DNA of 46,541 nt from Anaerolineae bacterium (GTDB lineage Bacteria > Chloroflexota > Anaerolineae > Aggregatilineales > Phototrophicaceae): assembly GCA_014879665.1 (NCBI GenBank), contig JACSRP010000107.1, positions 1-46,541 on the forward strand. The letters are read 5' to 3'. A model generated the notes under the pieces. It did no database searches. It worked only from the letters and a program-made list of their open reading frames with translations, and had not been told where the DNA came from. Shown piece by piece: positions 16,972 to 26,515 of this stretch; the first letter of the stretch is position 1; the number at the start of each line of letters is the position of its first letter. Both the position numbers and the translations under genes were made by a program.

Positions 16972-19063
16972 ATTCTTGCGCTGCTTCAGGTTCCGCTGGC
17001 GGCGCTTCAGGTTTACCCAGCGGCAAACGCACGAAAAATTTTGACCCCTCGCCCAACCGGCTTTCAACGCCAATTTGCCCGCGGTGAATTTCAACCAGCC
17101 GTTTCACAATTGCCAAACCCAGCCCGGTACCTTCGATATTATCGGTTTCAGGCCGCCGCACACGATAGAAGCGGTCAAAAATTCTAGCTTGATCTTCCGG
17201 GCTAATTCCCAACCCTGTATCCTGAATCGTAACGAGAACAGCATCGCCGTTCTTTTCGGCTTTTACAGTCACTTTGCCTTCTGGCGAGGTGTACTTCACG
17301 GCATTACCAATCAGGTTGGAAAACACTTGATTGATCGAGGTCAAGTCACCAGCGAGATATAAATCCACAGGCTCAACGCTAAAATCTATGGCGATCATCT
17401 TGGCTGCGGCTGCGCCGCGAATACCATTAATACAACCCTGCAAAAGCGGCTTTATCTCCAGCGAACTGACATTCAGTTGAATGCCAGACTCAATCTTGGC
17501 AAGATTCAAGAGATCGTCAATTAAGCCCCGCATATTCATGATAGAACGCCGCGCATTCTGAATATATTCCAGCGAGCGCCCCTCAAAAGTCTGAGTTAAC
17601 TGCAGCAGTTCAAGATAGCCATTCATAACCGTCAGCGGCTGCTTCAAGTCATGTGACACAGTGGAAATCAACTCGTTTTTGAGCTGGTCAGTTTCTTTGA
17701 GCGACGTAATATCTTGTAAAACGAGGATACGGCCAATATTGGCATGCCATGAAAGTTGAGCGTTATATGCTCGCCCATTTGGCATTTTGACTTCTTCGTT
17801 AATCGGTTGATGATAAGTGCGCGATTTGTCATAAACCTCCAGCAGCGCGGTATCTGAAAGCACCTCGGCAGCCGGTTTACCCTCATATTTACCATCCGCA
17901 TAAAGGCGCAGCACAGGAATCGCTGACTGGTTCATCAACAGCACATTATTGTTTTCATCAAACACAATCACCACGTCAGCAATATTCGAAACAATACGCG
18001 ATAGTTTCTCGCGCTCACTGACCGTTTCGGCAAATAGACGCGCATTGTCCATCGCATTCCCCGCGCGTGCAGCCAGCCGTTCTAAAAAGGTCATATGGTC
18101 GTCGGTATAGTGATTTAGCTTCCGGCTTTCAACCGAAATAACAGCAATCACCCGATCTTCTTTATTCACCGGTATGGATAAATGCGAGCGTATTTGGGCT
18201 GCCACCGGCATATAATCTGGATCGCTTGTAATATCTGGGATGTTATCCGAACGCCCCGAATTAGCGACGCGGCGCGCAATCCCCCCACGTGCCGAAGCGC
18301 GCATCATGGCTCGTGTATCTGCCTGGCCTTCATAGCCTAATTCAGATACAAATCGAAGCGCATTGGTCGCCTCATCATAGGTGGCAATCGTTCCACATTG
18401 CGAACCGGTATAACGCATCGCCCAGTCCAGCGTCATCTCATAGACGTGATCCGGCTCAATTTGCTCGCTAAGTTCAAGGTCTATACGCTGTAGAATTGCC
18501 AGTTCATTCATGCGGGCATTTAGCCCGGCAATTGCTTGCGTATGTAACCGGGTATTCTTTAGCGCAATCCCCACGCCAGCGCTAAAAGCTGACAGCCACC
18601 CTTGATCGAGGGCAGAGAGCGCGCCATCTATCTCAACAAGCACTGCCGCTGTCAGCTGATCGCCCACAAACGAAGGAGCGCCAGCCCATTTTTGCCATTG
18701 CAGCACATCAATCAATGGCTTCAAGGCTGAATTTGTTTCATCTGATGTATAGAAGCGGTGTTCTGCCCAAGCTGAAATGGCCGCGTCGCTAGAATTGGCG
18801 ATGCTAAAGCCGATGGATTCTCGGAGAGGTTGAATGGATCCCGGGGTATATCTAGTAATCCCTACCGGACGTAGAATAATATTTCCGGTACCCGTTAGAT
18901 TTTCTAAAAACAGAACAGCTGCTGATTTTGCCGCTGTATTAGCAGTAACCTCCCGCAGCACTTCTTGCAGCAGCGCTTCAAAATCAAGAAGAGTCGCCAG
19001 CTTGAGTTGAAGCTGCGCCAGCGCCTGCCAATTCACCTCGACCTTTGCCTCAGCAGGGATCAT
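16970..19063 (-). CDS. soluble hybrid-sensor histidine kinase, GAF-GAF-PAS-HisKA-HATPase
   Basis: A protein of 697 aa without membrane segments. Two GAF-like domains (about 20-175 and 185-345; the second has SHLSIPV and AVISVES) are joined by a helix to a PAS domain (about 350-455, ending ILVLQDITSLKE). The HisKA H-box STVSHDLKQPL has phospho-acceptor His471. The ATP domain has the N-box with N587, a DTGLGIS G1 box, FDRFYR and GTGLGLAIVKR. It autophosphorylates and passes phosphate to an Asp receiver, but no response regulator gene lies in the window, so it is an orphan here. The C-tail is rich in Pro, Glu and Ala. It is transcribed divergently from the double-HTH regulator. Confidence 0.95.
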   Translation of the reverse strand: MIPAEAKVEVNWQALAQLQLKLATLLDFEALLQEVLREVTANTAAKSAAVLFLENLTGTGNIILRPVGITRYTPGSIQPLRESIGFSIANSSDAAISAWAEHRFYTSDETNSALKPLIDVLQWQKWAGAPSFVGDQLTAAVLVEIDGALSALDQGWLSAFSAGVGIALKNTRLHTQAIAGLNARMNELAILQRIDLELSEQIEPDHVYEMTLDWAMRYTGSQCGTIATYDEATNALRFVSELGYEGQADTRAMMRASARGGIARRVANSGRSDNIPDITSDPDYMPVAAQIRSHLSIPVNKEDRVIAVISVESRKLNHYTDDHMTFLERLAARAGNAMDNARLFAETVSEREKLSRIVSNIADVVIVFDENNNVLLMNQSAIPVLRLYADGKYEGKPAAEVLSDTALLEVYDKSRTYHQPINEEVKMPNGRAYNAQLSWHANIGRILVLQDITSLKETDQLKNELISTVSHDLKQPLTVMNGYLELLQLTQTFEGRSLEYIQNARRSIMNMRGLIDDLLNLAKIESGIQLNVSSLEIKPLLQGCINGIRGAAAAKMIAIDFSVEPVDLYLAGDLTSINQVFSNLIGNAVKYTSPEGKVTVKAEKNGDAVLVTIQDTGLGISPEDQARIFDRFYRVRRPETDNIEGTGLGLAIVKRLVEIHRGQIGVESRLGEGSKFFVRLPLGKPEAPPAEPEAAQE

Positions 19064-19140
19064 CTGAGATCATTCCCAATCTGCCATAAAGCATCCGCGA
19101 AAATCGGCGCTAATAAAACTGATACATTTCCAATAGGCTA

Positions 19141-19146
19141 ATTATA
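19141..19146 (-). promoter_or_regulatory. -10 box of the histidine kinase gene
   Basis: A perfect TATAAT on the minus strand, which would give a leader of about 70 nt before ATG 19063. The -35 at 17 bp is poor (AGCAAC). Confidence 0.4.
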
Positions 19147-19235
19147 AACGCTATAAATAAAGAGTTGCTACTTTTTTGCGGGAGAATAGCCGGAAAACAA
19201 TCACAGCCCTATTTCAGCGAACCGCTTCACATCAA

Positions 19236-19264
19236 TTGTTTGAGGCTAAAAACTCAGGTATGAT
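19236..19264 (+). promoter_or_regulatory. promoter of the double-HTH regulator operon
   Basis: -35 TTGTTT (19236-19241), a 17-base spacer and -10 TATGAT (19259-19264). The predicted start is near 19271, with a leader of about 25 nt containing the ribosome site GGAG at 19285. Confidence 0.55.
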
Positions 19265-19295
19265 TGCTTAGACTTACGTGCGCTGGAGCGCGGGT

Positions 19296-20054
19296 ATGAG
19301 CCTTAACGATATTTCCGCCCGTTTCAAAAGTCAGCAGGCTGACTCTTCTCAACAGTCGTTGGCATCGTCCATGAGTCACGCGGCAGTCGAAGAATCATTT
19401 CGCATACGCGCTCGTATGGTCGGCGTTTTAATTCGTGACGCCCGCATCAACGCAGGGCGTACGCTGGAAGACTGTGCGCAGCTTCTGCAAACGGATTCCC
19501 AACAACTAGAAGAATGGGAATGGGGCGAAGCAGTGCCTAGCCTGCCAGAATTAGAAATTCTCGCCAGCTATCTGGGCGTGCCTGTCAGCCAATTCTGGAA
19601 TATACATACCCTCGAATCCGAACACCGCGACACAAATCGTACGCAGGATGAATATCTTGCGCTGCGCCACCATATGATCGGTGCGCTGCTGCGTCAGGCA
19701 AGGGAACAGGCTGGCTTCTCAATCAGCGATATTGCCACGCAAACGAACATCAATCTTGCCGATATCGAACGCTATGAGTTGGGTGAAATCCCCCTACCCA
19801 TGCATGAATTAACCATGCTTGCCAATGCCGTGAATAAGAATCTCGATTACTTTCTCGAAAGCAGCAGCACCATTGGCGAACTGCTGGCGCTACGCGAAAA
19901 ATGGAAGCACTTCGCTGAGCTTCCAGCAGAAATTCAGGAATTTGCAGCCAACCCGCTGAATATCGGCTTCATCGAAATTGCCGCGCTGCTCAGCACCATG
20001 CCCACTGATCGGCTGCGCCGTATCGGTGAAAGCGTCCTCAATATCACTTTATAA
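19296..20054 (+). CDS. transcription regulator with two XRE-family HTH domains
   Basis: A protein of 252 aa from ATG 19296, eight bases after GGAG. It has two tandem Cro/C1-type helix-turn-helix domains. The first (about residues 38-95) reads IRDARINAGRTLEDCAQLL and ends ILASYLGVPVSQFW; the second (about 127-183) reads LRQAREQAGFSISDIA and ends MLANAVNKNLDYFL. A helical C-terminal region of about 60 residues follows, without a peptidase or cupin motif. Two HTH units in one chain can bind an extended or asymmetric operator. It is followed 20 bp later by a TPR gene and is divergent from the histidine kinase, so either could be its target. Confidence 0.88.
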   Translation: MSLNDISARFKSQQADSSQQSLASSMSHAAVEESFRIRARMVGVLIRDARINAGRTLEDCAQLLQTDSQQLEEWEWGEAVPSLPELEILASYLGVPVSQFWNIHTLESEHRDTNRTQDEYLALRHHMIGALLRQAREQAGFSISDIATQTNINLADIERYELGEIPLPMHELTMLANAVNKNLDYFLESSSTIGELLALREKWKHFAELPAEIQEFAANPLNIGFIEIAALLSTMPTDRLRRIGESVLNITL

Positions 20055-20074
20055 ACCGAGCAGGAGTCATCCCC

Positions 20075-20650
20075 GTGAGCAGCGCACAGGAATTACAGGA
20101 ACAGGGCGTCAAACAATTTCAGCAAAAGGAATTTGAAGAAGCCGCGCGCTTATTTCAAGAGGCAGGTGAAGCCTATGAAGCCAGCGGGCAGAAAGACATT
20201 GCCGCCGAAATGCAGGTCAATCTAGCGTTAACGCGCCGGTCAATGGGCGCTAATCAAGAAGCCATTGATCTCATGAGTCAGGCACTTTTAACCTTCACTG
20301 AACTGGGAGATCAGAAGCGCCGAGCGATGGTTTTAGGGAATATGGGCGGCGTTTATGTTGCACTAAATGATAAAGAACAGGCCGCCGAATGTTATCGCGA
20401 AGCTGCCGATATTTTTCAGGAATTAGGCGAAAAGAAATTACACGGAGAAACTTTGCTGGCGATTGCCAATCTACAAATGAGCAACCGCAAAGTTGGAGAC
20501 GCCGCCGCGACCTATGAGGCCGGACTCAGTGAGTTAGACAGCTTAAGCGTTAGCCAGAAGATGATCAAAGGCCTCATCGGCTTCAAAAACAGCCTGATGG
20601 GCGGCGGAAAACCCGCGGTTGAATCTGAACCAGATGACGAAAACGGCTAG
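20075..20650 (+). CDS. tetratricopeptide repeat protein
   Basis: A protein of 191 aa from GTG 20075 behind AGGAG. It has four to five TPR-type helical hairpins: GVKQFQQKEFEEAARLF, LALTRRSMGANQEAIDLM, GNMGGVYVALNDKEQAAECY and IANLQMSNRKVGDAAATY, each showing the small-residue/Ala pattern of TPRs. There is no signal peptide or membrane helix. The acidic tail ends in ESEPDDENG. It is co-transcribed with the double-HTH regulator and probably acts as a cytoplasmic protein-binding scaffold. The partner is unknown. Confidence 0.88.
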   Translation: MSSAQELQEQGVKQFQQKEFEEAARLFQEAGEAYEASGQKDIAAEMQVNLALTRRSMGANQEAIDLMSQALLTFTELGDQKRRAMVLGNMGGVYVALNDKEQAAECYREAADIFQELGEKKLHGETLLAIANLQMSNRKVGDAAATYEAGLSELDSLSVSQKMIKGLIGFKNSLMGGGKPAVESEPDDENG

Positions 20651-20682
20651 CCCTAAAGCCCGCTAACCTATACACTAGCGAA

Positions 20683-23085
20683 ATGGAAACGTCAGAATCA
20701 TTATGGTCAAAGCGGCGGTTGCTTTTGCAGACCGCCCTGTTTTTGTTTATTTGCAGCATTTACTTGCTCACTTACAGCGGGCGCATTGAATCCGGCGATG
20801 CGCTGCGCTTATACGATGGTTTAAGCAGCCTCATCAACCATGGAGACGTGCTGCTCGATCTGGCGGTTGAGCAGTTCCCCCCCACTATCTTTGATCCACA
20901 AAACCCGCTGCCTCTGCCCGGAGTTGCCACTGAACCGGCGCAGTTGATCGCCGCAGCGCCGCTGTTTCTACTGGCAAAATTTGCTCCCACCATCGGGCTT
21001 GTACACACCGTATGGCTGTTTAACATCATCATCGGCGCCCTTACCTGCTGTCTATTTTTCAGTACTGCATTGGCGCTGGGCTTCAACGAAAAAGCCGCAC
21101 TTGCAGGATCGATCGCGCTAGGATTAGGCACGATTCTCTGGGTGTACAGCAGCACATTTTTCCGCGAACCCTTAATGGGGCTTCTAATCCTGTTTGTAGC
21201 ATTTTGCCTTGAGCGATGGCGGTCATTTGGCTTTCGCTCATGGTTGTGGATCGGGTTGGCGCTGATGGGGCTGATCGGGTTGGCGCTAACCAAGGCCTCG
21301 GCGCTAGCTGCACTCCCGGTATTTTTGGTGATCGTATCCCCTTCTCCTAGACAATTTAGAGAAAGCCGCACATGGCGTGCGTTGGGAATATTCTTTGGTA
21401 TTCTTGCGGGGATAGCGGCATTATATCTATTTCTCGGCTATTTCGATGCGTTTCCAGAATTTGCGGCACGCTACAACCTGCTTGACCGCCTGCTAGATAC
21501 CGATACCCGTTTCCTTAACTATGCGCTAATGTCCTATCTCGTCAGTCCCGGTGGCAGTGTGTGGGGCACATCACCCATGCTGCTGCTTGGCGTTCCCGGC
21601 ATCATCATGCTGGCAAGGGCAAAACGCTGGCGTTATATCACAGCCAGCATTTTGCTGCTGCTCCTATTCGCTATCGGCTATGCCTTGATTAACGGACAGT
21701 ACTGGTTTGGCGGGCTAAGCTGGCCGCCCCGTTTTCTCGTGCCTATTGTCCCTTTCCTCATGCTGCTCACGCTTCCGGTGTTTCAATGGCTCAGCCTGCG
21801 GCGCTTTGGCATCTCAGCAGTACTTACGCTTTTGCTGTTCCTATACAGCGTTTGGGTTCAGATTTCCGGGGTTTTGCTGCCGTGGGGCGATTATGTCCGT
21901 GCGCTGCCGTCCGAATCAGGCGGATTTCTTGAGTGGGAAGGTGGTCTTTACAATCCAGCCTATTTCCGATGGGTCGTCATCCCCGATTTGTGGAGTCAAA
22001 CACAGTCAGCAGTTGCATGGATACGCTTTGATCTAACCGGCGTTTTTTTCTTACTTCTCGGATTCAGCCTGATTTGTTTTATATGGTTACTAGCATTAGT
22101 ACACAAAACACGCCGGTATGCCATCCATGTCACCGTTGTATTAGCGTTTGTGCTGGCAGGCATCACGATACTAGGGTTGGTACAGTTGTCGCAGGCAGAT
22201 GATCGCTACAGATCCTACGATCAGCCCTTATTTGATATGCTGCCGATTATTGCCAACCAGACAAATGATGATGACATCATTCTTTTAAGCAGCCCGGGTT
22301 TACAGCCCTTCTTTTTGAACTATGACAAACGCACAAGCGGCGGGCGAGTGATCGCTATCCCCTTGCAGCCCGGGGAACGCCCAAGCCCTGAACAACCGCC
22401 ACAGATCATCAGCGATAATCCGGATCGACTGCTTACACCGGAGACAATTCAGTTGATCACCAATATAGCGCTCACGCATGATCGGCTGTGGCTGCTGGTG
22501 GACGGCGGGCCTGACTTGTGGTGGAGCACCCGCCCGGTTGAGCAGTTTATGAACGCCCATTATTTCCCCATCCAGATTATTCAAACCGGCCCGATAACCC
22601 GGCTTATCGAATACGATACCAGCAGCGCGCCAGATCCTTATGCGTTCCGTGGGCCAAATTACCTGACCGATCTCATTTTTGACGGCTCAATTGCGCTCAA
22701 CGGTTTCGACTTGCCAGATGGACTTATATATGCTGCGGGGGATGTGCTGCCAATATCGCTGAATTGGTCAGCAAATACTCCGATAGTGCCCAATCTCACG
22801 TTCGCCCTATATTTGCGAAATGCTTCAGGCGCGCCTGTCACGCAGCACGACTCTCAGCCCGGAGGAGGCTTCATTCCTACAAGTGAATGGGCGATTAACG
22901 CGCCCGTGTGGGATAACCGCGCGTTGCAGCTGCCACCAGATTTACTCCCCGGCGAATATCAGCTGTGGGTGAAAGTTTATTCATTCGGCACGGATGGCAC
23001 AACGCCTTTGGATTTGCCTGTACTCGGCACGCAAACAATTGAGGGCGTCATCGGTATACTGCCAGTCACAATCAGGGTGGAGTAA
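20683..23085 (+). CDS. GT-C membrane glycosyltransferase-like protein with C-terminal beta domain (800 aa)
   Basis: About twelve membrane helices occupy residues 12-510. The first external loop carries an acidic E-S-G-D motif (near 35), where GT39/ArnT-type enzymes keep their catalytic acid. Such enzymes use polyprenyl-phosphate sugars on the outer face of the membrane. After a loop domain (about 520-640), the last ~150 residues form a beta-sandwich with W-x-N, FALYLRNASG, GFIPTSEW and LPPDLLPGEYQLWVKVY. The acceptor is unknown. The gene ends in a 14-bp overlap with the convergent gene on the other strand. Confidence 0.8.
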   Translation: METSESLWSKRRLLLQTALFLFICSIYLLTYSGRIESGDALRLYDGLSSLINHGDVLLDLAVEQFPPTIFDPQNPLPLPGVATEPAQLIAAAPLFLLAKFAPTIGLVHTVWLFNIIIGALTCCLFFSTALALGFNEKAALAGSIALGLGTILWVYSSTFFREPLMGLLILFVAFCLERWRSFGFRSWLWIGLALMGLIGLALTKASALAALPVFLVIVSPSPRQFRESRTWRALGIFFGILAGIAALYLFLGYFDAFPEFAARYNLLDRLLDTDTRFLNYALMSYLVSPGGSVWGTSPMLLLGVPGIIMLARAKRWRYITASILLLLLFAIGYALINGQYWFGGLSWPPRFLVPIVPFLMLLTLPVFQWLSLRRFGISAVLTLLLFLYSVWVQISGVLLPWGDYVRALPSESGGFLEWEGGLYNPAYFRWVVIPDLWSQTQSAVAWIRFDLTGVFFLLLGFSLICFIWLLALVHKTRRYAIHVTVVLAFVLAGITILGLVQLSQADDRYRSYDQPLFDMLPIIANQTNDDDIILLSSPGLQPFFLNYDKRTSGGRVIAIPLQPGERPSPEQPPQIISDNPDRLLTPETIQLITNIALTHDRLWLLVDGGPDLWWSTRPVEQFMNAHYFPIQIIQTGPITRLIEYDTSSAPDPYAFRGPNYLTDLIFDGSIALNGFDLPDGLIYAAGDVLPISLNWSANTPIVPNLTFALYLRNASGAPVTQHDSQPGGGFIPTSEWAINAPVWDNRALQLPPDLLPGEYQLWVKVYSFGTDGTTPLDLPVLGTQTIEGVIGILPVTIRVE

Positions 23086-24517
23086 TCTCACGCCCCACCG
23101 TTTGGCGGCGTTCAGCATCACTCATCAATGGCTGTCGCAGCAGATTATCTTTATATTCCAACGTGTTCCATAAAATAAAACCAGCCAGCGCCAGCACGCC
23201 GGCAGCAGCAGCCCAACGAGCGGTAGGCCGCCACGTTGGCGGCAAGAATCGCCAGAGACGCAGCGTAAACCCGCCGGCAAACACACACAGCATCGGTAAG
23301 ATTGCCAGCACGAAGCGTTCATCATACGAGGCAAACCACCACCACCCAGCGAAGAACGGTATACATACTAATAACAACAGCATTTGTGGCGCGGCAGCCC
23401 ATCGCCGTCGCAGCAGCGTAATACCGCCATCAATCACGCCCAACACGATCAGCCACCCCGTAATGCCATAGGTTCCGAACAGCGTCGCGAAAATGAGCAG
23501 CGCGCCAATCGTTCGCTCGGCCTGCTCTGTCCATGCTGTCGGCGGGATCAGTATATTAGCCTCCAACAAGTTGCGAACATACCACGTGCCGGCAATCAGC
23601 AGAGCAGCGCCGGCGGCAATCAGGATATGGGTTAGGCGAATGCGCCTCCGCCACAGTAAAATTATCATCCAGAGTCCAAAAGAAGGCATAGCGATGAGCG
23701 CATTATTTTTTGTCCAGGCCGCAAAACCAAGCATCAACCCCATCGCCAGCGCATCAGTTTTGCGGCTGTGATCCCACAATCGCAGGCCAAAAACTGCCGC
23801 CAATGTCAGATATAAGGCCATTGGCAAATCGGTGTAGCCAGAGGTCGCCCAGCTTCCATAGGTCGGCGTCAATGCCAGCAGCAGCGCCGAAAGCCAGCCC
23901 GCAGTTTCACCACCAGCCCGCTTACCAAGCTGAAACGCCGCAGGCAAACAAGCTGTCGCAAGTATCGCCGGAGCAAGTTTCGCTAAATAATCATTTTCCC
24001 AACCTGATGCCAGATAAACATAGCCATAATTCATCTGAACCAGCATCGGATACGCTTCGTACAGGGTATTCTGTCCCTGTAATCGAATGAGGCCGCCTAG
24101 TTGTGCTATCTGAGCAGCTTGCGGCTGATAAATGGCAAGCGCATCATCACGAAACAGCGGCCATAAAGCCGTATCTATCAGGATCATCATCCCGACTGCC
24201 CCCAAAATAACGAGGGCAAAAATACGCCAGCCATTCAGCTCAGGTCGGATCGTGCGAGGTCGCCATTTCCAATAGAGATACACACCCGGCATCAGTAAGC
24301 AAACAGTTACGATAAAGATGCCGGGAGCCGAAAACGGGAAATCAAGCAGCCCCATCCACAACATCACGACCGAAAGGATTCCAAAAGTGATCGCTGGCGT
24401 TACCGCAGCAACCAGCGCAATTGATACAGTTTCCCCGTCACGGCACAATACCAATACCGTAGGAACGGTCAACAAAAGTAGTACGGCAAGAGAAAGATAC
24501 GCGAATAGCGTTTCCAA
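23072..24517 (-). CDS. GT39-like membrane glycosyltransferase (481 aa)
   Basis: Starts at TTG 24517 behind GGAGACGGGGA. Eleven to twelve hydrophobic helices run through almost the whole length. After the third or fourth helix, the loop PLFRDDALAIYQP carries the paired acidic residues typical of dolichol/polyprenyl-phosphate-dependent GT39-type enzymes, and SGYTDLPMALY and GFAAWTKNNAL match the family. There is no extra soluble C-terminal domain, unlike its neighbours. The start is divergent from the 24616 gene and the end overlaps the 20683 gene by 14 bp. Sugar and acceptor are unknown. Confidence 0.8.
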   Translation of the reverse strand: METLFAYLSLAVLLLLTVPTVLVLCRDGETVSIALVAAVTPAITFGILSVVMLWMGLLDFPFSAPGIFIVTVCLLMPGVYLYWKWRPRTIRPELNGWRIFALVILGAVGMMILIDTALWPLFRDDALAIYQPQAAQIAQLGGLIRLQGQNTLYEAYPMLVQMNYGYVYLASGWENDYLAKLAPAILATACLPAAFQLGKRAGGETAGWLSALLLALTPTYGSWATSGYTDLPMALYLTLAAVFGLRLWDHSRKTDALAMGLMLGFAAWTKNNALIAMPSFGLWMIILLWRRRIRLTHILIAAGAALLIAGTWYVRNLLEANILIPPTAWTEQAERTIGALLIFATLFGTYGITGWLIVLGVIDGGITLLRRRWAAAPQMLLLLVCIPFFAGWWWFASYDERFVLAILPMLCVFAGGFTLRLWRFLPPTWRPTARWAAAAGVLALAGFILWNTLEYKDNLLRQPLMSDAERRQTVGREITPP

Positions 24518-24613
24518 TCCCCGTCTCCAGCATTTCTAAATAACCCGTGGCAATGGTAGCATATTGGCTGCAAACAACCCTAACGGGATTCGTGACCGCG
24601 AAGGAATGCCGGT

Positions 24614-26440
24614 TTGAACAGTGGCGCTGAACACAAATGGGGTTACGCAGCCATCGCCCTATGGCTGATGACTGCGTTTCTGATGGTGAATATTTTACAG
24701 CTGCAAATGCACCCCGATGAGGAGCTTTCCTACCGCTCCAGCGAAGGCGATTTTGCCTTTGTAATTCATTACCAGCAGTCCTATCAAGATAATCAGGCGC
24801 CCGGTTGGTTCCTCGCATTCTCAGCATGGCGTTGGTTAGTAGGCGATTCTGAGTTCACCAGCCGGATTCTCGGCGTTTTGCTGGTGCTGCCCGCGTTGGC
24901 GCTGGTTTATAAGATCGGCTGTAGGGGCTTTGGCAAAAAGTCCTACGCCGGCATTTTTGCTATTCTGCTGCTCATCGGCAACGGGCTGTTTTTTCAGTAT
25001 GCGCTGGATATTCGTCCCTATCCAATGGTGATGTTGGTCGCAGCGATCTCGGTGCTGGCTTTGCAAAGCTGGCTGTTAAAGCCTGTGACAAGAAATGCAC
25101 TGTGGTACGGCCTATCTATCGCGGCGATGCTATACGTTCACTATCTTCTCGCCCTTTTCGTATTGGCACAGGCGCTCTATATCCTATTTTCGGGAAAGTT
25201 GAGTCGCAAAATCATATGGCAGGGGTTATTGGCCGCCGGAATCGCCATTCTACTATTTCTACCATGGTTTCCAACCTTTTATCAGCAGGTGATGGGGCTG
25301 CGAGAGGTTGAAGGGCAATCCGGCACTATACGCGGCATCGCGGGCATTGGCGTAAGTACTTTCACGACAGATGCCCGCTCAATCAACGACCTGATCCAAC
25401 TGGCAACCAACGGTTTACCGCTGCTCTATGCGGGCATCATTGCTGGCGGAACCCTATTCCTATGGCGTCGCTCTACCTATTGGCTGGCTGTTACATGGGC
25501 AGTTGTAACCCCGGCAGTTTACTTGCTGGTCAATCTGGTCATGGCCGTTTATGCCCCGCGCTTCGTCAGCCACGCGCTCTTAGGTTTCGGGCTGATATTA
25601 GGTGCCATTTGCGCTGCTTTGCCCGGGCAATGGCGATTCATCCGCTCTGGCTTTGTTGTGATGATTGTCATCATCATCTTTCAGCTAGTCACATTCCCAT
25701 CACAAATACCCCGGCGCGTGCCCTACCGGGATATTTTCCGCGCTATGTCTGCTGAAGTCCAGTCGGACGATGCCGTTTTACTCCATCAGGCAGGCGAAAC
25801 TGACGGCTTTGTAGACTGGCAAATTCGCCATTATCTCGCGCCAGAATTGCAAGTCGGAGTGACGACAGACGTAGAATCAGCATTAGAGCATCGTCGTATC
25901 TGGTTCATCAGCGGCGAACTGCTCACCGGCGAAGTTCAAGCCTTATTTCATACGCTGGAAGCAAGTCATCCCCTACAACAAGTCCTTGGAGATTGCACCC
26001 GTTCATGGTGCTATGTAGCCCAATTGATGGAGTCACCACCCGAAGCGACGCCTACGACCTTCGGCGGCCTCTTACCGTTCTATGGCGCCGATATTGACTC
26101 CATTAGCGAAAACACTATCGAGGTGCGTCTCTGGTGGCAGGCCGTTCAAAACATACCTTTTGATTTTTCTATTGGCCTGCATTTACTTGATCAAGAGGGT
26201 CAGTTGGTGGCGCAAGTAGACGGCCCGATCCAGCAATATGGGATCGAAACAATACAAACATCTGCCATGGAGCCGGGTAAAATCTATATGGATAGGCGGA
26301 CACTCCAACTTCCAGATCATTTACCTGCCGGTAATTATTCGCTCAATCTCATCGTCTATCAACCATGGGACGGTATGCGCCTCCCACATGAAGACGGAAG
26401 CGACATTCTTAATCTAGGCAGTATTACCCTGCCCCAATAG
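24614..26440 (+). CDS. GT39-like membrane glycosyltransferase with C-terminal beta domain (608 aa)
   Basis: Starts at TTG 24614, with AAGGA about nine bases before. The first outer loop reads QMHPDEELSY, with the D-E pair of GT-C catalytic loops, and the second QDNQAPGWFLAF. About ten helices are seen (up to residue ~370), followed by a periplasm-like region. The final ~125 residues form a beta-sandwich with GLHLLDQEGQLVAQVDGPI and [19 protein letters not shown]. That tail resembles those of the 800-aa and 845-aa glycosyltransferases of this window. It probably acts on a surface glycan or protein. Confidence 0.8.
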   Translation: MNSGAEHKWGYAAIALWLMTAFLMVNILQLQMHPDEELSYRSSEGDFAFVIHYQQSYQDNQAPGWFLAFSAWRWLVGDSEFTSRILGVLLVLPALALVYKIGCRGFGKKSYAGIFAILLLIGNGLFFQYALDIRPYPMVMLVAAISVLALQSWLLKPVTRNALWYGLSIAAMLYVHYLLALFVLAQALYILFSGKLSRKIIWQGLLAAGIAILLFLPWFPTFYQQVMGLREVEGQSGTIRGIAGIGVSTFTTDARSINDLIQLATNGLPLLYAGIIAGGTLFLWRRSTYWLAVTWAVVTPAVYLLVNLVMAVYAPRFVSHALLGFGLILGAICAALPGQWRFIRSGFVVMIVIIIFQLVTFPSQIPRRVPYRDIFRAMSAEVQSDDAVLLHQAGETDGFVDWQIRHYLAPELQVGVTTDVESALEHRRIWFISGELLTGEVQALFHTLEASHPLQQVLGDCTRSWCYVAQLMESPPEATPTTFGGLLPFYGADIDSISENTIEVRLWWQAVQNIPFDFSIGLHLLDQEGQLVAQVDGPIQQYGIETIQTSAMEPGKIYMDRRTLQLPDHLPAGNYSLNLIVYQPWDGMRLPHEDGSDILNLGSITLPQ

Positions 26441-26515
26441 ACCAGTTTACCTTTCAAAAAACTTAAAACTGGCATTACATGGACTCTATTCCTCTGTTAA
26501 CATGGATTGACCTAG

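Noticed and set aside
21250..21287. 14-bp direct repeat within the 800-aa GT-C gene
   Set aside because: It repeats in frame, eight codons apart, inside a membrane helix (IGLAL twice); simple hydrophobic composition explains it.
26441..26515. Terminator or promoter between the 608-aa GT-C and the ABC exporter
   Set aside because: The CCAGTTT/AAACTGG repeat has a 17-base loop and no T-run, and TTACAT-17-TAACAT is too weak to call.
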